A stretch of 64,000 nt of DNA from Caldilineaceae bacterium (GCA_022842065.1 JALHQH010000001.1:186001-250000), one strand, 5' to 3'. Counted from the stretch's first letter, positions 45,142 to 54,602 are shown. A program made the numbers and translations. The notes: generated by a model from the sequence alone, not told the origin.

Positions 45142-46992
45142 ATGACAACGCTGCAACGCAAACGCCTAGAGATCGCTGTTACACCGGAAAAGAATCGGCA
45201 TGTCAACTGGTTCGAAACCACTATCTTCGTCGGTGCCCAGGAACAGCGGGTCACCGTTGCGCTGTTGGTCGATCCCCTGCAACCAAAGGGCTGGACAATG
45301 GTGGATGAGGTCATTCGGCGGCTGCGCCGTGAATGCCAGAAACAATCAACCGCAACGATGGCCTTGCGACTGCAGAGTGCGTTGGAACGGGCCAATGAGT
45401 TGGTCTATCGCGATAGTCGGGCGCTCGGCGGCATCTCAGTTGTCATGGCCGCCTTCACCGAAAGTGACAGCCAAGTGGTCACCGTGGAGTTGGCCCATTG
45501 CGGCAATTGTCGCGCCTATTTTCTAGCGGGTGATCTAAATGAGGGCAACGTTGATCGCCGGTACCGCTTACCCAGCAATCGTAATCGGTTGGTCGAGCTG
45601 ACCAATGTGCAGCGTTGGGGGGAACAGAATGTGGCACGCGGCTTGCTGACAGAAGCGCAAAAGGCGCAGTATCCCCAGTGGGATCTACCGTTGGCCTATC
45701 TAGGTGCGGGCGCGCAGGTACAAGCGGTGCCGGCGCTCAATATACCCGTGGCGCGCAAAGCCGATAACGCCGGCACTTTTTACCTGCAGGAAAAAGATCA
45801 GCTTGTCCTGGTGACGAATGGGCTAGCCCAACCGAATCTCCAGCTGAAGGTGAGTCAGGCGCAGCCCAATACAGCCGCTAAGCTAGCCAAAACGATTGCA
45901 CAACCCGCGACGCAGAGAGCCACCAGTGAAGGTGCGGCCATTGCCATCCAATCGCGCCAACATACCGACATTGACTGGTACATGGTTGCCTACCATAGCT
46001 TAATCGGCTCGCTGCGGACTTTTCGCTGGCTGATCGTGCTGGGCCTTCTAGCGGCGATTTTATATACCAGTTGGCAGTGGATCGGCCCCCTGCTTGCCCC
46101 GGCGGTGGCCGGATCGCCAATCTCGCTAGAAAACAAGGCCACGCTGATTGAACGATTGCCCGTCAATGGTGTGCAGTGGGATTTCGATTGGACAGCACGA
46201 CGGTTCACTTCAGCAGCCAGTGCACCAGCATTAGCCATCGCGGCATTAGAGCCAACAGAGCGTGCCACCATCATTGCGATTCAACCGGCATTCGCAACGC
46301 TGGCGACCCTGACGCCAGCCCCCCCACCCCCCACCGCTACCCCTGCGACGACCGTCACCACGCCTAATCCAGCTATTTTAGCGAACTCGTTGCCCCGCGC
46401 AGCGGAAACCCCAGCACTAACGTCACGCTTACCCATCAGCCCAACGCAGGCACCACCGCCAACGGCAATACCAACACCAGTTGTCATCAAAGCCGTGACA
46501 ACATTAACGCCGACGTCAACACCAACGCCAACACGCACGAATACGCCGTTACCGTTGCCAACGGTGACCGCCACCGCAACCATGACGGCCACCGCAGCCT
46601 TAGCCGCCACAGGCAACCCAACCGTGACAGTTGAAATCGCCGTGCCACAAATTCTGGAGAGAACGGATAACTTGGTTGAACAAGGAAATCAACTTACCTT
46701 CCACTGGCTATGGCCTGGACAATTGCAGGAGAATCAAGTTTTTTCGATTCAGATCAAGAAGCGAGAAGATAGTGATTTCCGCGAAATCAAACGGTTATTT
46801 AGTAACGATGTACAATCCCAACGCGGCCAATTTTCACAGGCAGTCAGGATCAACGAAGAGCCAGGAAACTATCAGTGGCGCATTGTCATTATCGATAACG
46901 CTCAGATATTCCAACCATCAGACCCTAGGAATTTCGATGTTACCATTAGCAATGAGTCAGGTAATGGTTTGGATGGCGAGATTGATAATTAG
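45142..46992 (+). CDS. PP2C-like membrane protein lacking metal ligands
   Basis: 616 aa from ATG 45142, GAGGA upstream (GTG 45124 possible). Residues 1-270 have the PPM/PP2C layout: VALLVDPLQPKG where the family has ADGMGG, VTVELAHCGNCRAYFL for VGDSRAYL, and KDQLVLVTNGLAQPN for CSDGL. Each metal-binding Asp position is altered, so it is probably a pseudophosphatase. One transmembrane helix at about 294-314 (WLIVLGLLAAILYTSWQWI) is followed by an extracellular Thr/Pro linker of some 150 residues and a C-terminal beta domain (about 500-605: QILERTDNLVEQGNQLTFHWLWPG...NYQWRIVIIDN). With kinase and FHA genes in the same locus it mirrors the kinase-phosphatase-FHA trio of type VI secretion, but apparently as a binding rather than catalytic element. 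Confidence 0.75.
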   Translation: MTTLQRKRLEIAVTPEKNRHVNWFETTIFVGAQEQRVTVALLVDPLQPKGWTMVDEVIRRLRRECQKQSTATMALRLQSALERANELVYRDSRALGGISVVMAAFTESDSQVVTVELAHCGNCRAYFLAGDLNEGNVDRRYRLPSNRNRLVELTNVQRWGEQNVARGLLTEAQKAQYPQWDLPLAYLGAGAQVQAVPALNIPVARKADNAGTFYLQEKDQLVLVTNGLAQPNLQLKVSQAQPNTAAKLAKTIAQPATQRATSEGAAIAIQSRQHTDIDWYMVAYHSLIGSLRTFRWLIVLGLLAAILYTSWQWIGPLLAPAVAGSPISLENKATLIERLPVNGVQWDFDWTARRFTSAASAPALAIAALEPTERATIIAIQPAFATLATLTPAPPPPTATPATTVTTPNPAILANSLPRAAETPALTSRLPISPTQAPPPTAIPTPVVIKAVTTLTPTSTPTPTRTNTPLPLPTVTATATMTATAALAATGNPTVTVEIAVPQILERTDNLVEQGNQLTFHWLWPGQLQENQVFSIQIKKREDSDFREIKRLFSNDVQSQRGQFSQAVRINEEPGNYQWRIVIIDNAQIFQPSDPRNFDVTISNESGNGLDGEIDN

Positions 46993-47155
46993 ATCCGTGT
47001 CACAATTGAATGATTTTGATTTAAATTCTAAGTGACGCTCAAATCGGCTCCCTCAAAACAAATCAGCTTAGGTAGAGGTCAATGCTGCGCACAGGGGCTA
47101 CGGCAATGGGGAAGCAAAGATTAAGAGTAGATGCTGTATACAGGGAGTCTATTAT

Positions 47156-49051
47156 ATGATTAAACAACTAAGAATGAGTCACAAAGCTCTAACATTAGCA
47201 TTGTTAGTATTTTTTACGGCCATCGTTATGTATGATTGGCTATCGATAGATTCGCTTAGCGCCGCAATCTCACATTATCAACGTCAAGCCATTACCGTAA
47301 CGCCACTACTCGACACCTATATTGCGGAAGCAAAAGCAAATGAGAATTTTGCAAGTGAGAACGCTCTGCGCATTGGTTATGACACGAATGGTTCAACAGG
47401 TGTGCGCGGCCGCCAACTTTCAATCTTATCTTTCGACTTAACAGTAGTGAAAAAGCAGAGTACGATTAACACTGCTACTTTATCTTTATGGCTTGCTGGA
47501 GGCGAGACGAGCGCACCGTTGGCAATTCAGGTACACAGTATTGTAACGCCCTTACCCACGCCACTTACATGGAACTCGTATACAGCAATTTCGCCGGTTA
47601 CAATAGCATCAAACGTAACAGATGTTGGCGACAATTTTGTCGAGTATACCTGGGATGTGACCACGCTTTTACAAAGTTGGAGCAATGACCTTGACGCGAA
47701 TAATATTTTGGTACTCATGTTGCGCAACACAGCACCGCTGACCAGCGATCACGAGCGCTTTTTCTGGTCAGCGGAGTGCCCAGCAACTGAATGTACGGGT
47801 AAGAAACCAAACTTGCAGATCTCCTTTGACACACCGACCCCAACCCCGACCGCGACCGTTACGCACACGGCAACGCCCACTCCTTCACCCACAATTACAC
47901 TTACCCCAAGCGTCACCCCCACCCCTACAGCCGGGATCAAATCAATTCGCTTACGAAACCAGCCTTATAGTGAACTGGAAGCAGGGAAGGAAGTCACCTA
48001 TACCATTGATATAGAAAATGGCCCTTACGTTCTTTCTAACGTAATTGTGAGTAATACAATTCCTACCCAACTGGAAATAGCGAGCACGATTCAGGCACCA
48101 TTAAATTGGGCAGTGTCGGTCGTTGATCGGACGATCAGATGGGAACGAGTACAATTGCCTTCTGATGAAATTGTCAGTTTTACTTATCGCGCCCAACGCC
48201 CAATCCCAACCGTGACATCGACACCAACGATTGTCCTAACTGAACCAACACCAACCCCAACCGTGACATCGACATCAACGATTGTCGTACCCGAAGCAAC
48301 ACCGACACCTACCGCCACAGCGACAGCCACATCACTGTCACCATCAGCAACACCTACTGCGACGGCCACCGCCTTGCCCACGGCAACAGCAACCGGCACC
48401 ATTGTAATTCTACCGCCAACAGCAACCCCACTAGCAACTGTAACTGCAACGATTCTGCCATCACCAACATCACTACCCATCGCGGGCGCATTAACGATCA
48501 CCAAAGCCGGCCCGCAATCAGTTGCTGCCGGTGCTGATATTGTCTATACCTTGACCATCATCAACCGTTCGGCGCAACGCATCACTGGGCTGACGATCTA
48601 TGATCTGATTCCGGTGGGTGCCCAGGTGGTGGACAATGGTGGCGGGTCGATTACGCAGCCCCCTCTGCCCATGATCCAATGGCAGGTGCCGGCCATTGAG
48701 CCAAATGATTCGGTTACGCGCGCCTTTACCATCCGCATGTTGATTAGTACCCCACAAATTGTTAATAATCTCTATTTTGTCGATGTGATTGCCGATGGCC
48801 GCCTAGTGCTACGCGCGGTTGGCGCAATCCCGGTGATTACGACCATTATCGAGTCGCCAAATCTGCCGCCGCCGATTGACGGCAGCATCTTGGGCCCGTG
48901 GCGCAGGGTAGATGAAGTGCCATTGCCCATTATTAATACAGGTGCAGAGATTGCCTGGGTTTACAACAATCTAAGCGACACAGCGAAGAGCAATCTTGTC
49001 CGTAATCCACAAATTTTATTTCTGCCCATCATTACCAATGGAGATCAGTAA
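47156..49051 (+). CDS. Secreted DNRLRE and DUF11 surface protein
   Basis: 631 aa. Signal sequence at about 12-32 (LTLALLVFFTAIVMYDWL). Residues about 45-222 form a DNRLRE domain (LLDTYIAEAKANENFASENALRIGYDTNG..., SILSFDL, WDVTTLLQSW). A Thr/Pro linker, a DUF11 repeat (about 262-345: LEAGKEVTYTIDIENGP...NVIVSNTIP), a longer Thr/Pro/Ala linker and a second DUF11 (about 450-545: SVAAGADIVYTLTIINRSAQRITGLTIYDLIP) follow. It lacks a sorting motif I can identify. Extracellular, perhaps attached to the cell surface or sheath. It follows the PP2C-like gene by 164 bp; co-regulation with the eCIS is possible but unproven. Confidence 0.82.
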   Translation: MIKQLRMSHKALTLALLVFFTAIVMYDWLSIDSLSAAISHYQRQAITVTPLLDTYIAEAKANENFASENALRIGYDTNGSTGVRGRQLSILSFDLTVVKKQSTINTATLSLWLAGGETSAPLAIQVHSIVTPLPTPLTWNSYTAISPVTIASNVTDVGDNFVEYTWDVTTLLQSWSNDLDANNILVLMLRNTAPLTSDHERFFWSAECPATECTGKKPNLQISFDTPTPTPTATVTHTATPTPSPTITLTPSVTPTPTAGIKSIRLRNQPYSELEAGKEVTYTIDIENGPYVLSNVIVSNTIPTQLEIASTIQAPLNWAVSVVDRTIRWERVQLPSDEIVSFTYRAQRPIPTVTSTPTIVLTEPTPTPTVTSTSTIVVPEATPTPTATATATSLSPSATPTATATALPTATATGTIVILPPTATPLATVTATILPSPTSLPIAGALTITKAGPQSVAAGADIVYTLTIINRSAQRITGLTIYDLIPVGAQVVDNGGGSITQPPLPMIQWQVPAIEPNDSVTRAFTIRMLISTPQIVNNLYFVDVIADGRLVLRAVGAIPVITTIIESPNLPPPIDGSILGPWRRVDEVPLPIINTGAEIAWVYNNLSDTAKSNLVRNPQILFLPIITNGDQ

Positions 49052-49052
49052 C

Positions 49053-50588
49053 GTGCAACGCGATATTGAGCGTCACACCAAAGCGGGCTTTCGTCCCCAA
49101 CAACTGCTTGGGGCACTTTTCATTGCGATGGTAGCGATCACGCTTTGCGCGGCGGTGATGTGGGCAGAGTACAATGTCCCTCAGGTTGGCCCATGGACCC
49201 GCACCGCGCCAGTCCCCGCTGCGCTCATCGGTCCCCGCGCGGCAGCCTATAGTGACAAGCTCTATGTGATCGGCGGCAGACGCCCCTATCAGACCGGAAA
49301 CCCAATTATTTCGGCTATGCCGCAAACAGATGGTATCATTGGCCACTGGACCGCTGAGGCAGTTACTACCACCTTCCCTGTGACCCTCTCGCTGCATGCG
49401 GTTGCCCAACAGGGTAGCAATCTGTACATCATTGGCGGCTGGGATGAAAAACGGCGCTTTGCTAATGTCTGGCGTGCGCAATTAGGTTCTGCTTTTTCCT
49501 GTTGTACCAGGTTGGCGGACTTTCCGTTGAAAATTGTATTGCATGAAGCAGTCGTTGCGAAAGGCAACCTTTATGTCATCGGCGGGGTGAATGAGAATAA
49601 TGTGGCACAAAACACCGTTTACTATCTCAACCCAAACGGTACGTCTGGCCAATGGACCGCTCTGCCGTATGGACTGCCCAATCCACGCTTTCGCCATGCG
49701 GTGGCTGTTTCAGGCGATCAAATCTTCATCTCCGGCGGTTACGACGGCACCAACACCCATGCCCAAATCTACTGCGCCACGGCGACAACCGACGGTATTG
49801 CTGACCGTTGGCAGCGCGCCCAATACCTAAAACAACCGACCTATTATCACCAAATGGTGGTCCAAGGCAATCGTCTGGTGATTAGTGGTGGTCGCAATGA
49901 CGAAGAGCGCTTTTCTGATGTCTATTGGTATGAAATCGGCAACGGTTGCGAACTAAGTGAGGTGCATGATGAAGATGAACCTGATCTGCCCCTTTCGCTT
50001 GCCCGCCATGCGGCAATTGTCAGCGGCAATTTTTCCTATGTGATCGGCGGGCTGCATGACGACATTAGCCAGTCGCAGGTCTATGTGCAAGAATGGCAAA
50101 CCATTGTCGAGAGCAACCCCGGCCTGCAATTTATCTATTTGCTAAATGAACCCAAGGGCGCGATTCAGCCTGGGCAAATGATCACCTATCGCTTTACTTA
50201 TCGTAATGGCTCCGCACGCTTGGAAAATGTGCGCATGTCCAATCTCATCCCTGCACCATTACAATTATCTCCGGTCGGCGTGCAACAAAACGCAGCCATT
50301 GCCGCGCATCATGAAACGACTGCCAACGGTGACCTCTTTATTGAATGGATCTTTACAGAGCCACTAGCGCCGTACCAAGCCGGCACCATCGCCTATCAGG
50401 TCTATCTGCCACAAGAGGCGGATGGATCAAACACCACAATTACCAATACCGGCGTGCTGGCCCAATGGACCTATAATGGACAAGCTGGCGAGATGCAAAG
50501 TCTGCCGGTCTTGAATCCTAGCGTGTCGCATTATCTGCCGATGTTGATAAATGATGCAACTGGCACCGATACAAACGCCGTGAAGTAA
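49053..50588 (+). CDS. Membrane-anchored Kelch-repeat and DUF11-like protein
   Basis: 511 aa if started at GTG 49053, which has GGAG 9-10 bases upstream and begins 2 bases after the preceding stop; an ATG at 49038 is also in frame but lacks a ribosome site. A signal anchor lies near 18-40 (LLGALFIAMVAITLCAAVMW). Six Kelch-type blades follow: LYVIGGRRPY, LYIIGGWDEK, LYVIGGVNEN, IFISGGYDGT, LVISGGRNDE, SYVIGGLHDD. They should form a beta-propeller. A DUF11-like domain (about 370-490: IQPGQMITYRFTYRNGSARLENVRMSNLIP) ends the protein. It pairs with the preceding DNRLRE/DUF11 gene, likely as one transcription unit. Probable extracellular binding protein. Confidence 0.82.
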   Translation: MQRDIERHTKAGFRPQQLLGALFIAMVAITLCAAVMWAEYNVPQVGPWTRTAPVPAALIGPRAAAYSDKLYVIGGRRPYQTGNPIISAMPQTDGIIGHWTAEAVTTTFPVTLSLHAVAQQGSNLYIIGGWDEKRRFANVWRAQLGSAFSCCTRLADFPLKIVLHEAVVAKGNLYVIGGVNENNVAQNTVYYLNPNGTSGQWTALPYGLPNPRFRHAVAVSGDQIFISGGYDGTNTHAQIYCATATTDGIADRWQRAQYLKQPTYYHQMVVQGNRLVISGGRNDEERFSDVYWYEIGNGCELSEVHDEDEPDLPLSLARHAAIVSGNFSYVIGGLHDDISQSQVYVQEWQTIVESNPGLQFIYLLNEPKGAIQPGQMITYRFTYRNGSARLENVRMSNLIPAPLQLSPVGVQQNAAIAAHHETTANGDLFIEWIFTEPLAPYQAGTIAYQVYLPQEADGSNTTITNTGVLAQWTYNGQAGEMQSLPVLNPSVSHYLPMLINDATGTDTNAVK

Positions 50589-50805
50589 TGATCACCGCTT
50601 GACTTTCATAAGAGCATCTAGCAGGCGTAGAGAGGAACAACTCGAATCAATAGTTCACCATCGGCAATGCCAACGCTGCGGTAAAAGCAAACGCCGATGA
50701 GGACATCGGCGCTTGTAATAGCAACTTGATTGGCGCGTTTATTCGCGGAAGTACAACTTTTCTTGTTCAATTGATTAGAGAAATCCAGCCCTTTACCACT
50801 TTCCC

Positions 50806-52617
50806 CTACGCTGCCTGCCACGGTTGATATTCCAACGACTGGTGCCGGAAATAAGTGGTATACAACTCGGCATAGTGACCACCCTGCGTCAGCAGACCGT
50901 CGTGGTCGCCTTGCTCAATAATCTCGCCATTGCGCAACACAATAATTCGATCCGCGGCGCGTACGGTGGAGAGGCGGTGCGCAATCACAATACTCGTCCG
51001 GCCGCTGAGCACGGTGGCCAACGCGTCTTGCACCTGGGTTTCGGTAAAGGGGTCAATGCTGGCCGTTGCTTCGTCAAGCAGCAGAATGGCCGGGTCTTGG
51101 AGCAGGACGCGCGCCAGGGCGACCAATTGACGTTGCCCCAACGAGAGCCGCGCGCCGCGCTCGCCGACATCGGTGTTGATGCCTTGGGGCAGATCGTCGA
51201 GCCAGCTACCATCACCCAGTTGTTTGGCGGCGGCGGCGACATCCGCATCGGTGGCACCGGGGCGGCCATAACGAATGTTGTCGGCGACGGTGCCAGAGAA
51301 GAGGAAGGGGGCCTGGGGCACCAATCCTAGTTGCCGACGGTATTGGCCTAAATCAAGGGTGCGGATATCCTGACCATCAATCAGCAGTCGCCCGCCCTGG
51401 AACTCGTAGAAGCGCATGAGCAGTTTGACCAAACTTGATTTCCCCGCGCCGGTGTGGCCAACGATGGCCAAGGTTTCACCGGCCGGAATGGTCAACGAAA
51501 AGTTTTGCAAGACGGCGTTGCGCCCGGTGCTATAGTTAAAGGTGACATCCTCAAACACAATCTCGCCCCGTAACCGTCCCACAGCTTCTTGCGCCGTCTG
51601 CACCACCAGCGGCTCGTCGTCGATCAGGGCGAAGACCCGTTCGCTGGCCGCCAACCCCTGTTGAAATTGGCTCCAAAAGGAGGCGATACTGGTAATCGGG
51701 TAAAAGAAGATGGTCAGGCTCTGCACAAAGAGATACCACTCGCCGACCGAGATCTCGTTATTGATCGCCATCAGCCCACCGACATAGATGATGGCGGCGA
51801 CGCCGATCCCGGAGACCGTATTCAAGAGCGGGAAGATGCTGCCAAAGACCGCTACGCGCCGGATTTGGACCTGATAGGCCAGTTCGTTGGTGGCACGAAA
51901 GTCGTTGTAGATTGTCGCTTCTTGCCGGAAATTTTTGGCCACCGCGATGCCGCTGATCGTCTCCTGGATCGTGGCGTTGACGGTAGCCTGGGCGCGCTGC
52001 GCCTGTTGCATCACTCGCCGCGCCAGCCGCCGGAAGATCAGGGCGATGGCGATCACAATCGGTCCCAGCAAAAAGGTGATCAGCGCCAACTGCACATTTT
52101 GGGTGAGCATCACGACGCTGATCACGCCAACCAAGACGAGTTGGCTGAGCAGGTCAACCGTGAGGGTGACGACGGTGGCAAAATCTTGCGTGTCCGAGGT
52201 GACCCGGCTGACAATCCGCCCGGAGGCATGTTGATCGTAGAAGGAGAGGTCACGGCGCATGACGGTGCGGAAGGCATCTTCGCGCAAGGCCAACACCACA
52301 TTCGCCACAGCCCGCGCCGAAAACCACTGTTGCACAAAGCTAAAGCACCAGTTCAAGGCCCCCAGCACCGTCACCACCGCGGCCAAAGTCAGCAACAGTT
52401 GCAACTGCGGATTGCCCGCCAACAGATCGATGCCCCGCGAAATCAGAATCGGCGATACGGTCGAGCTCAGCGAGATCAGCGAGACCATCGCCGCCACCAG
52501 CCCGACCTTGGCGAGCTGTGGTCGAAAATAGTGGGTGATGCGCCGCACCAGTTCATAGTCGCTGTAACTGCGGTCATACTCTTCGGCCTGCAGGCCGCCC
52601 ATAATACCCATACCCAT
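50806..52617 (-). CDS. ABC exporter half-transporter, subunit 2
   Basis: 603 aa, ATG 52617 behind AAGGAAA. Six transmembrane helices (about 35-320) of the MsbA/MDR type precede an ATPase domain with Walker A GHTGAGKSS, Walker B ILLLDEATASIDP with the catalytic Glu kept, and H-loop VIAHRLSTV. The signature is LSLGQRQ, deviating from LSGGQ. With its partner encoded just upstream (52713-54602), this makes an asymmetric heterodimeric exporter of the BmrCD/TM287-288 kind: this subunit's Walker B plus the partner's LSGGQ form the active site. Substrates of such exporters are drugs, lipids or peptides; not inferable here. Confidence 0.93.
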   Translation of the reverse strand: MGMGIMGGLQAEEYDRSYSDYELVRRITHYFRPQLAKVGLVAAMVSLISLSSTVSPILISRGIDLLAGNPQLQLLLTLAAVVTVLGALNWCFSFVQQWFSARAVANVVLALREDAFRTVMRRDLSFYDQHASGRIVSRVTSDTQDFATVVTLTVDLLSQLVLVGVISVVMLTQNVQLALITFLLGPIVIAIALIFRRLARRVMQQAQRAQATVNATIQETISGIAVAKNFRQEATIYNDFRATNELAYQVQIRRVAVFGSIFPLLNTVSGIGVAAIIYVGGLMAINNEISVGEWYLFVQSLTIFFYPITSIASFWSQFQQGLAASERVFALIDDEPLVVQTAQEAVGRLRGEIVFEDVTFNYSTGRNAVLQNFSLTIPAGETLAIVGHTGAGKSSLVKLLMRFYEFQGGRLLIDGQDIRTLDLGQYRRQLGLVPQAPFLFSGTVADNIRYGRPGATDADVAAAAKQLGDGSWLDDLPQGINTDVGERGARLSLGQRQLVALARVLLQDPAILLLDEATASIDPFTETQVQDALATVLSGRTSIVIAHRLSTVRAADRIIVLRNGEIIEQGDHDGLLTQGGHYAELYTTYFRHQSLEYQPWQAA

Positions 52618-52629
52618 GGTGATTTCCTT

Positions 52630-52715
52630 GCGTGAATTCGTGAAACGTGAAACGTGAAGCGTGAAACGTAACGGTGAGCCTGCATCACGTTTTACGTTTT
52701 ACGCTTCACGTTTTA
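52630..52715. repeat. Imperfect palindrome of (T/G)AAACGTGA-type repeats
   Basis: CGTGAAACGTGAAGCGTGAA on the left (about 52639-52665) is answered by TTTTACGCTTCACGTTTTAG (about 52697-52716) on the right. It fills the 95-bp gap between the two exporter genes and runs into the stop of the upstream one. It belongs to the same sequence type as the perfect palindrome at 63091-63154. Confidence 0.6.
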
Positions 52716-54602
52716 GATTGCTACCGGCACTGGATGGACACGACCATTAGTTCGTTGCGCCGGTTCGTCACGGACGAAGATCTGGCGATAGGGGGCGCTA
52801 GTGGCCATCAGGTCGTCGTGGGTGCCGTGGCCGATCAGGCGGCCATTTTTCATGAGCAGGATCTGGTCGGCGCTGCGGATCTGAGAGAGACGATGGGTGA
52901 TCAACAGGGTGGTGCGCCCTTCGAGGATGCGGCGCATGGCGCGCTGGATCTGGTCTTCGGTATTGCTGTCGATCGCGCTGGTCGAATCATCGAGCACCAG
53001 GATGCGTGGATCGCTGAGAAAAGCGCGCGCGATGGCAATTCGTTGTCGCTGGCCACCGGAGAGCATCACCCCGCGTTCACCGATAACCGTGTCATAGCCC
53101 TGGGGAAAGCTCATAATAAAGTCGTGGGCTTGTGCTTCTTTGGCCGCCTTTTCGATCTGGGCCTGGCTCACCGTTTCGCGCGCACCAAAGGCGATATTTT
53201 CGGCAATCGTGCGCGAGAAGAGAAAGATATCCTGCTCAATCGTCGCAATCTGTGCCCGCAGGCTATCCATACTCCATTCACGCACATCCACGCCGTCGAT
53301 CAGCACCTGGCCGCCGGTCGTGTCAAAAGTGCGGTTTAACAGTTTGGTCAACGTACTCTTGCCCGCCCCCGTCTGCCCGACAATGGCGATGGTCTGGCCT
53401 GGTTTGGCGTGGAAGGAGATATCTTGCAGAATGACGGCTTCACGTTCAGGGAATACCCGCGCAGCCGTAGCACCGTTGGCTGAGCCGGTGCCCCCTGGGT
53501 GCTCAGCCAACGGCGCGACTGCTTCTGCGTCGTAACTAAAACTCACATGGTCGAAAACGATCGCGCCCTGCATCGCTTTCGTGGTACCGGCTGTATTCTG
53601 GTCAAGCTCGGTCTCGGTCAGGATCATTTCAAGGATACGCCGGGCGCTGGCGAGACTTTGCTGCACGACCGAAGAGGTGTTGAGCAGAAAGCGCACCGGT
53701 GAACGCAAGGTGCCGAGCAGCGCCATGTAGGTGATCACCTGGCCGACGGAAACGGCCCCTTGGCGAAAGAGTAAGAGGGCATGACCAAAGGCTAACCCCA
53801 CTGTAATGCCATAGAGCAACAAGGGCAGGTAGCGGGCGTTGACTTCGCCTTCTTTGACAAAGGCATCGCGGTAGCCACTGGCATTATCGCGAAAACGTGC
53901 TTCCTCTGCCGGTTCTTGCGCAAAACCCTTGACGACTTCGATCCCCGTAATCGTCTCGGCCAACCCGGCATTCATCGCGCCAAAACGGGCGCGCAACATG
54001 CCGGCCACCGGGCGCAGATTCTGGTTGTGATAACGTAGAGCAAAGGTGAGGCCGGTGAGGAAGAGAATCGGCATCAGCAACAGGTTGAGATCCAGGGTCG
54101 CAATCGTGATCAAAGGAATGATCAGCGTCAGCAGCGATTCGGTCGTCATGCCCAACGCCGGGCTGACAAACTGGTTGATCTGCTGCACATCGTTGGTCAC
54201 GCGTGCCATCAGGTCGCCGATGCGCTGGCGACCGTGAAAGGTCTGGCTTTTGCTCAACAGGCTCAGATAAAGTTCATCGCGTGCATCCCGCTCGACCCGC
54301 TGGGCTAACACGCGGATCGCCATACTGTTGACGATGTCGAACAGGCCGTAGCCAACATAGGCCGAGACTACCAGCAGCGCGGCAACAGTCAACGCCGCCG
54401 CACCACCACCCCGGATAATCGTATCAAATGCCCGCCCGACCATCACCGCCGACATACTTTGCGAAGCAGCCATGCCGACGGTGGTCAACAAAAAGGTCAC
54501 AAACAGAAGCGGGTAACGCATAATATGCGAAGTCAGCCAGCGTAGCGGTGAGCGGTGATCATATTGGTATTCATTGGCAACGGTAAATTCACGGCGGCTC
54601 AT
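52713..54602 (-). CDS. ABC exporter half-transporter, subunit 1
   Basis: 629 aa. Six-helix exporter membrane domain (about 25-330) and ATPase domain with Walker A GQTGAGKST, canonical signature LSGGQRQRIAIARAF and H-loop LITHRLSQI. Walker B is ILVLDDSTSAID, with Asp in place of the catalytic Glu. This is the subunit carrying the degenerate site's Walker B, complementary to the deviant signature of the partner at 50806-52617. An Ala/Gly/Pro-rich insert of about 25 residues (near 365-390) separates membrane and ATPase parts. It is first in the two-gene operon. Confidence 0.93.
   Translation of the reverse strand: MSRREFTVANEYQYDHRSPLRWLTSHIMRYPLLFVTFLLTTVGMAASQSMSAVMVGRAFDTIIRGGGAAALTVAALLVVSAYVGYGLFDIVNSMAIRVLAQRVERDARDELYLSLLSKSQTFHGRQRIGDLMARVTNDVQQINQFVSPALGMTTESLLTLIIPLITIATLDLNLLLMPILFLTGLTFALRYHNQNLRPVAGMLRARFGAMNAGLAETITGIEVVKGFAQEPAEEARFRDNASGYRDAFVKEGEVNARYLPLLLYGITVGLAFGHALLLFRQGAVSVGQVITYMALLGTLRSPVRFLLNTSSVVQQSLASARRILEMILTETELDQNTAGTTKAMQGAIVFDHVSFSYDAEAVAPLAEHPGGTGSANGATAARVFPEREAVILQDISFHAKPGQTIAIVGQTGAGKSTLTKLLNRTFDTTGGQVLIDGVDVREWSMDSLRAQIATIEQDIFLFSRTIAENIAFGARETVSQAQIEKAAKEAQAHDFIMSFPQGYDTVIGERGVMLSGGQRQRIAIARAFLSDPRILVLDDSTSAIDSNTEDQIQRAMRRILEGRTTLLITHRLSQIRSADQILLMKNGRLIGHGTHDDLMATSAPYRQIFVRDEPAQRTNGRVHPVPVAI

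Noticed and set aside
50618..50821. 67-codon minus-strand frame in the gap after the exporter operon
   Set aside because: Overlaps the end of the exporter gene, no ribosome site, no recognisable composition; the 217-bp convergent gap appears to hold no gene.
51589..52635. 348-codon plus-strand frame
   Set aside because: Exactly antisense to exporter subunit 2, which has all ABC motifs; the translated product is low-complexity charged sequence without a ribosome site.
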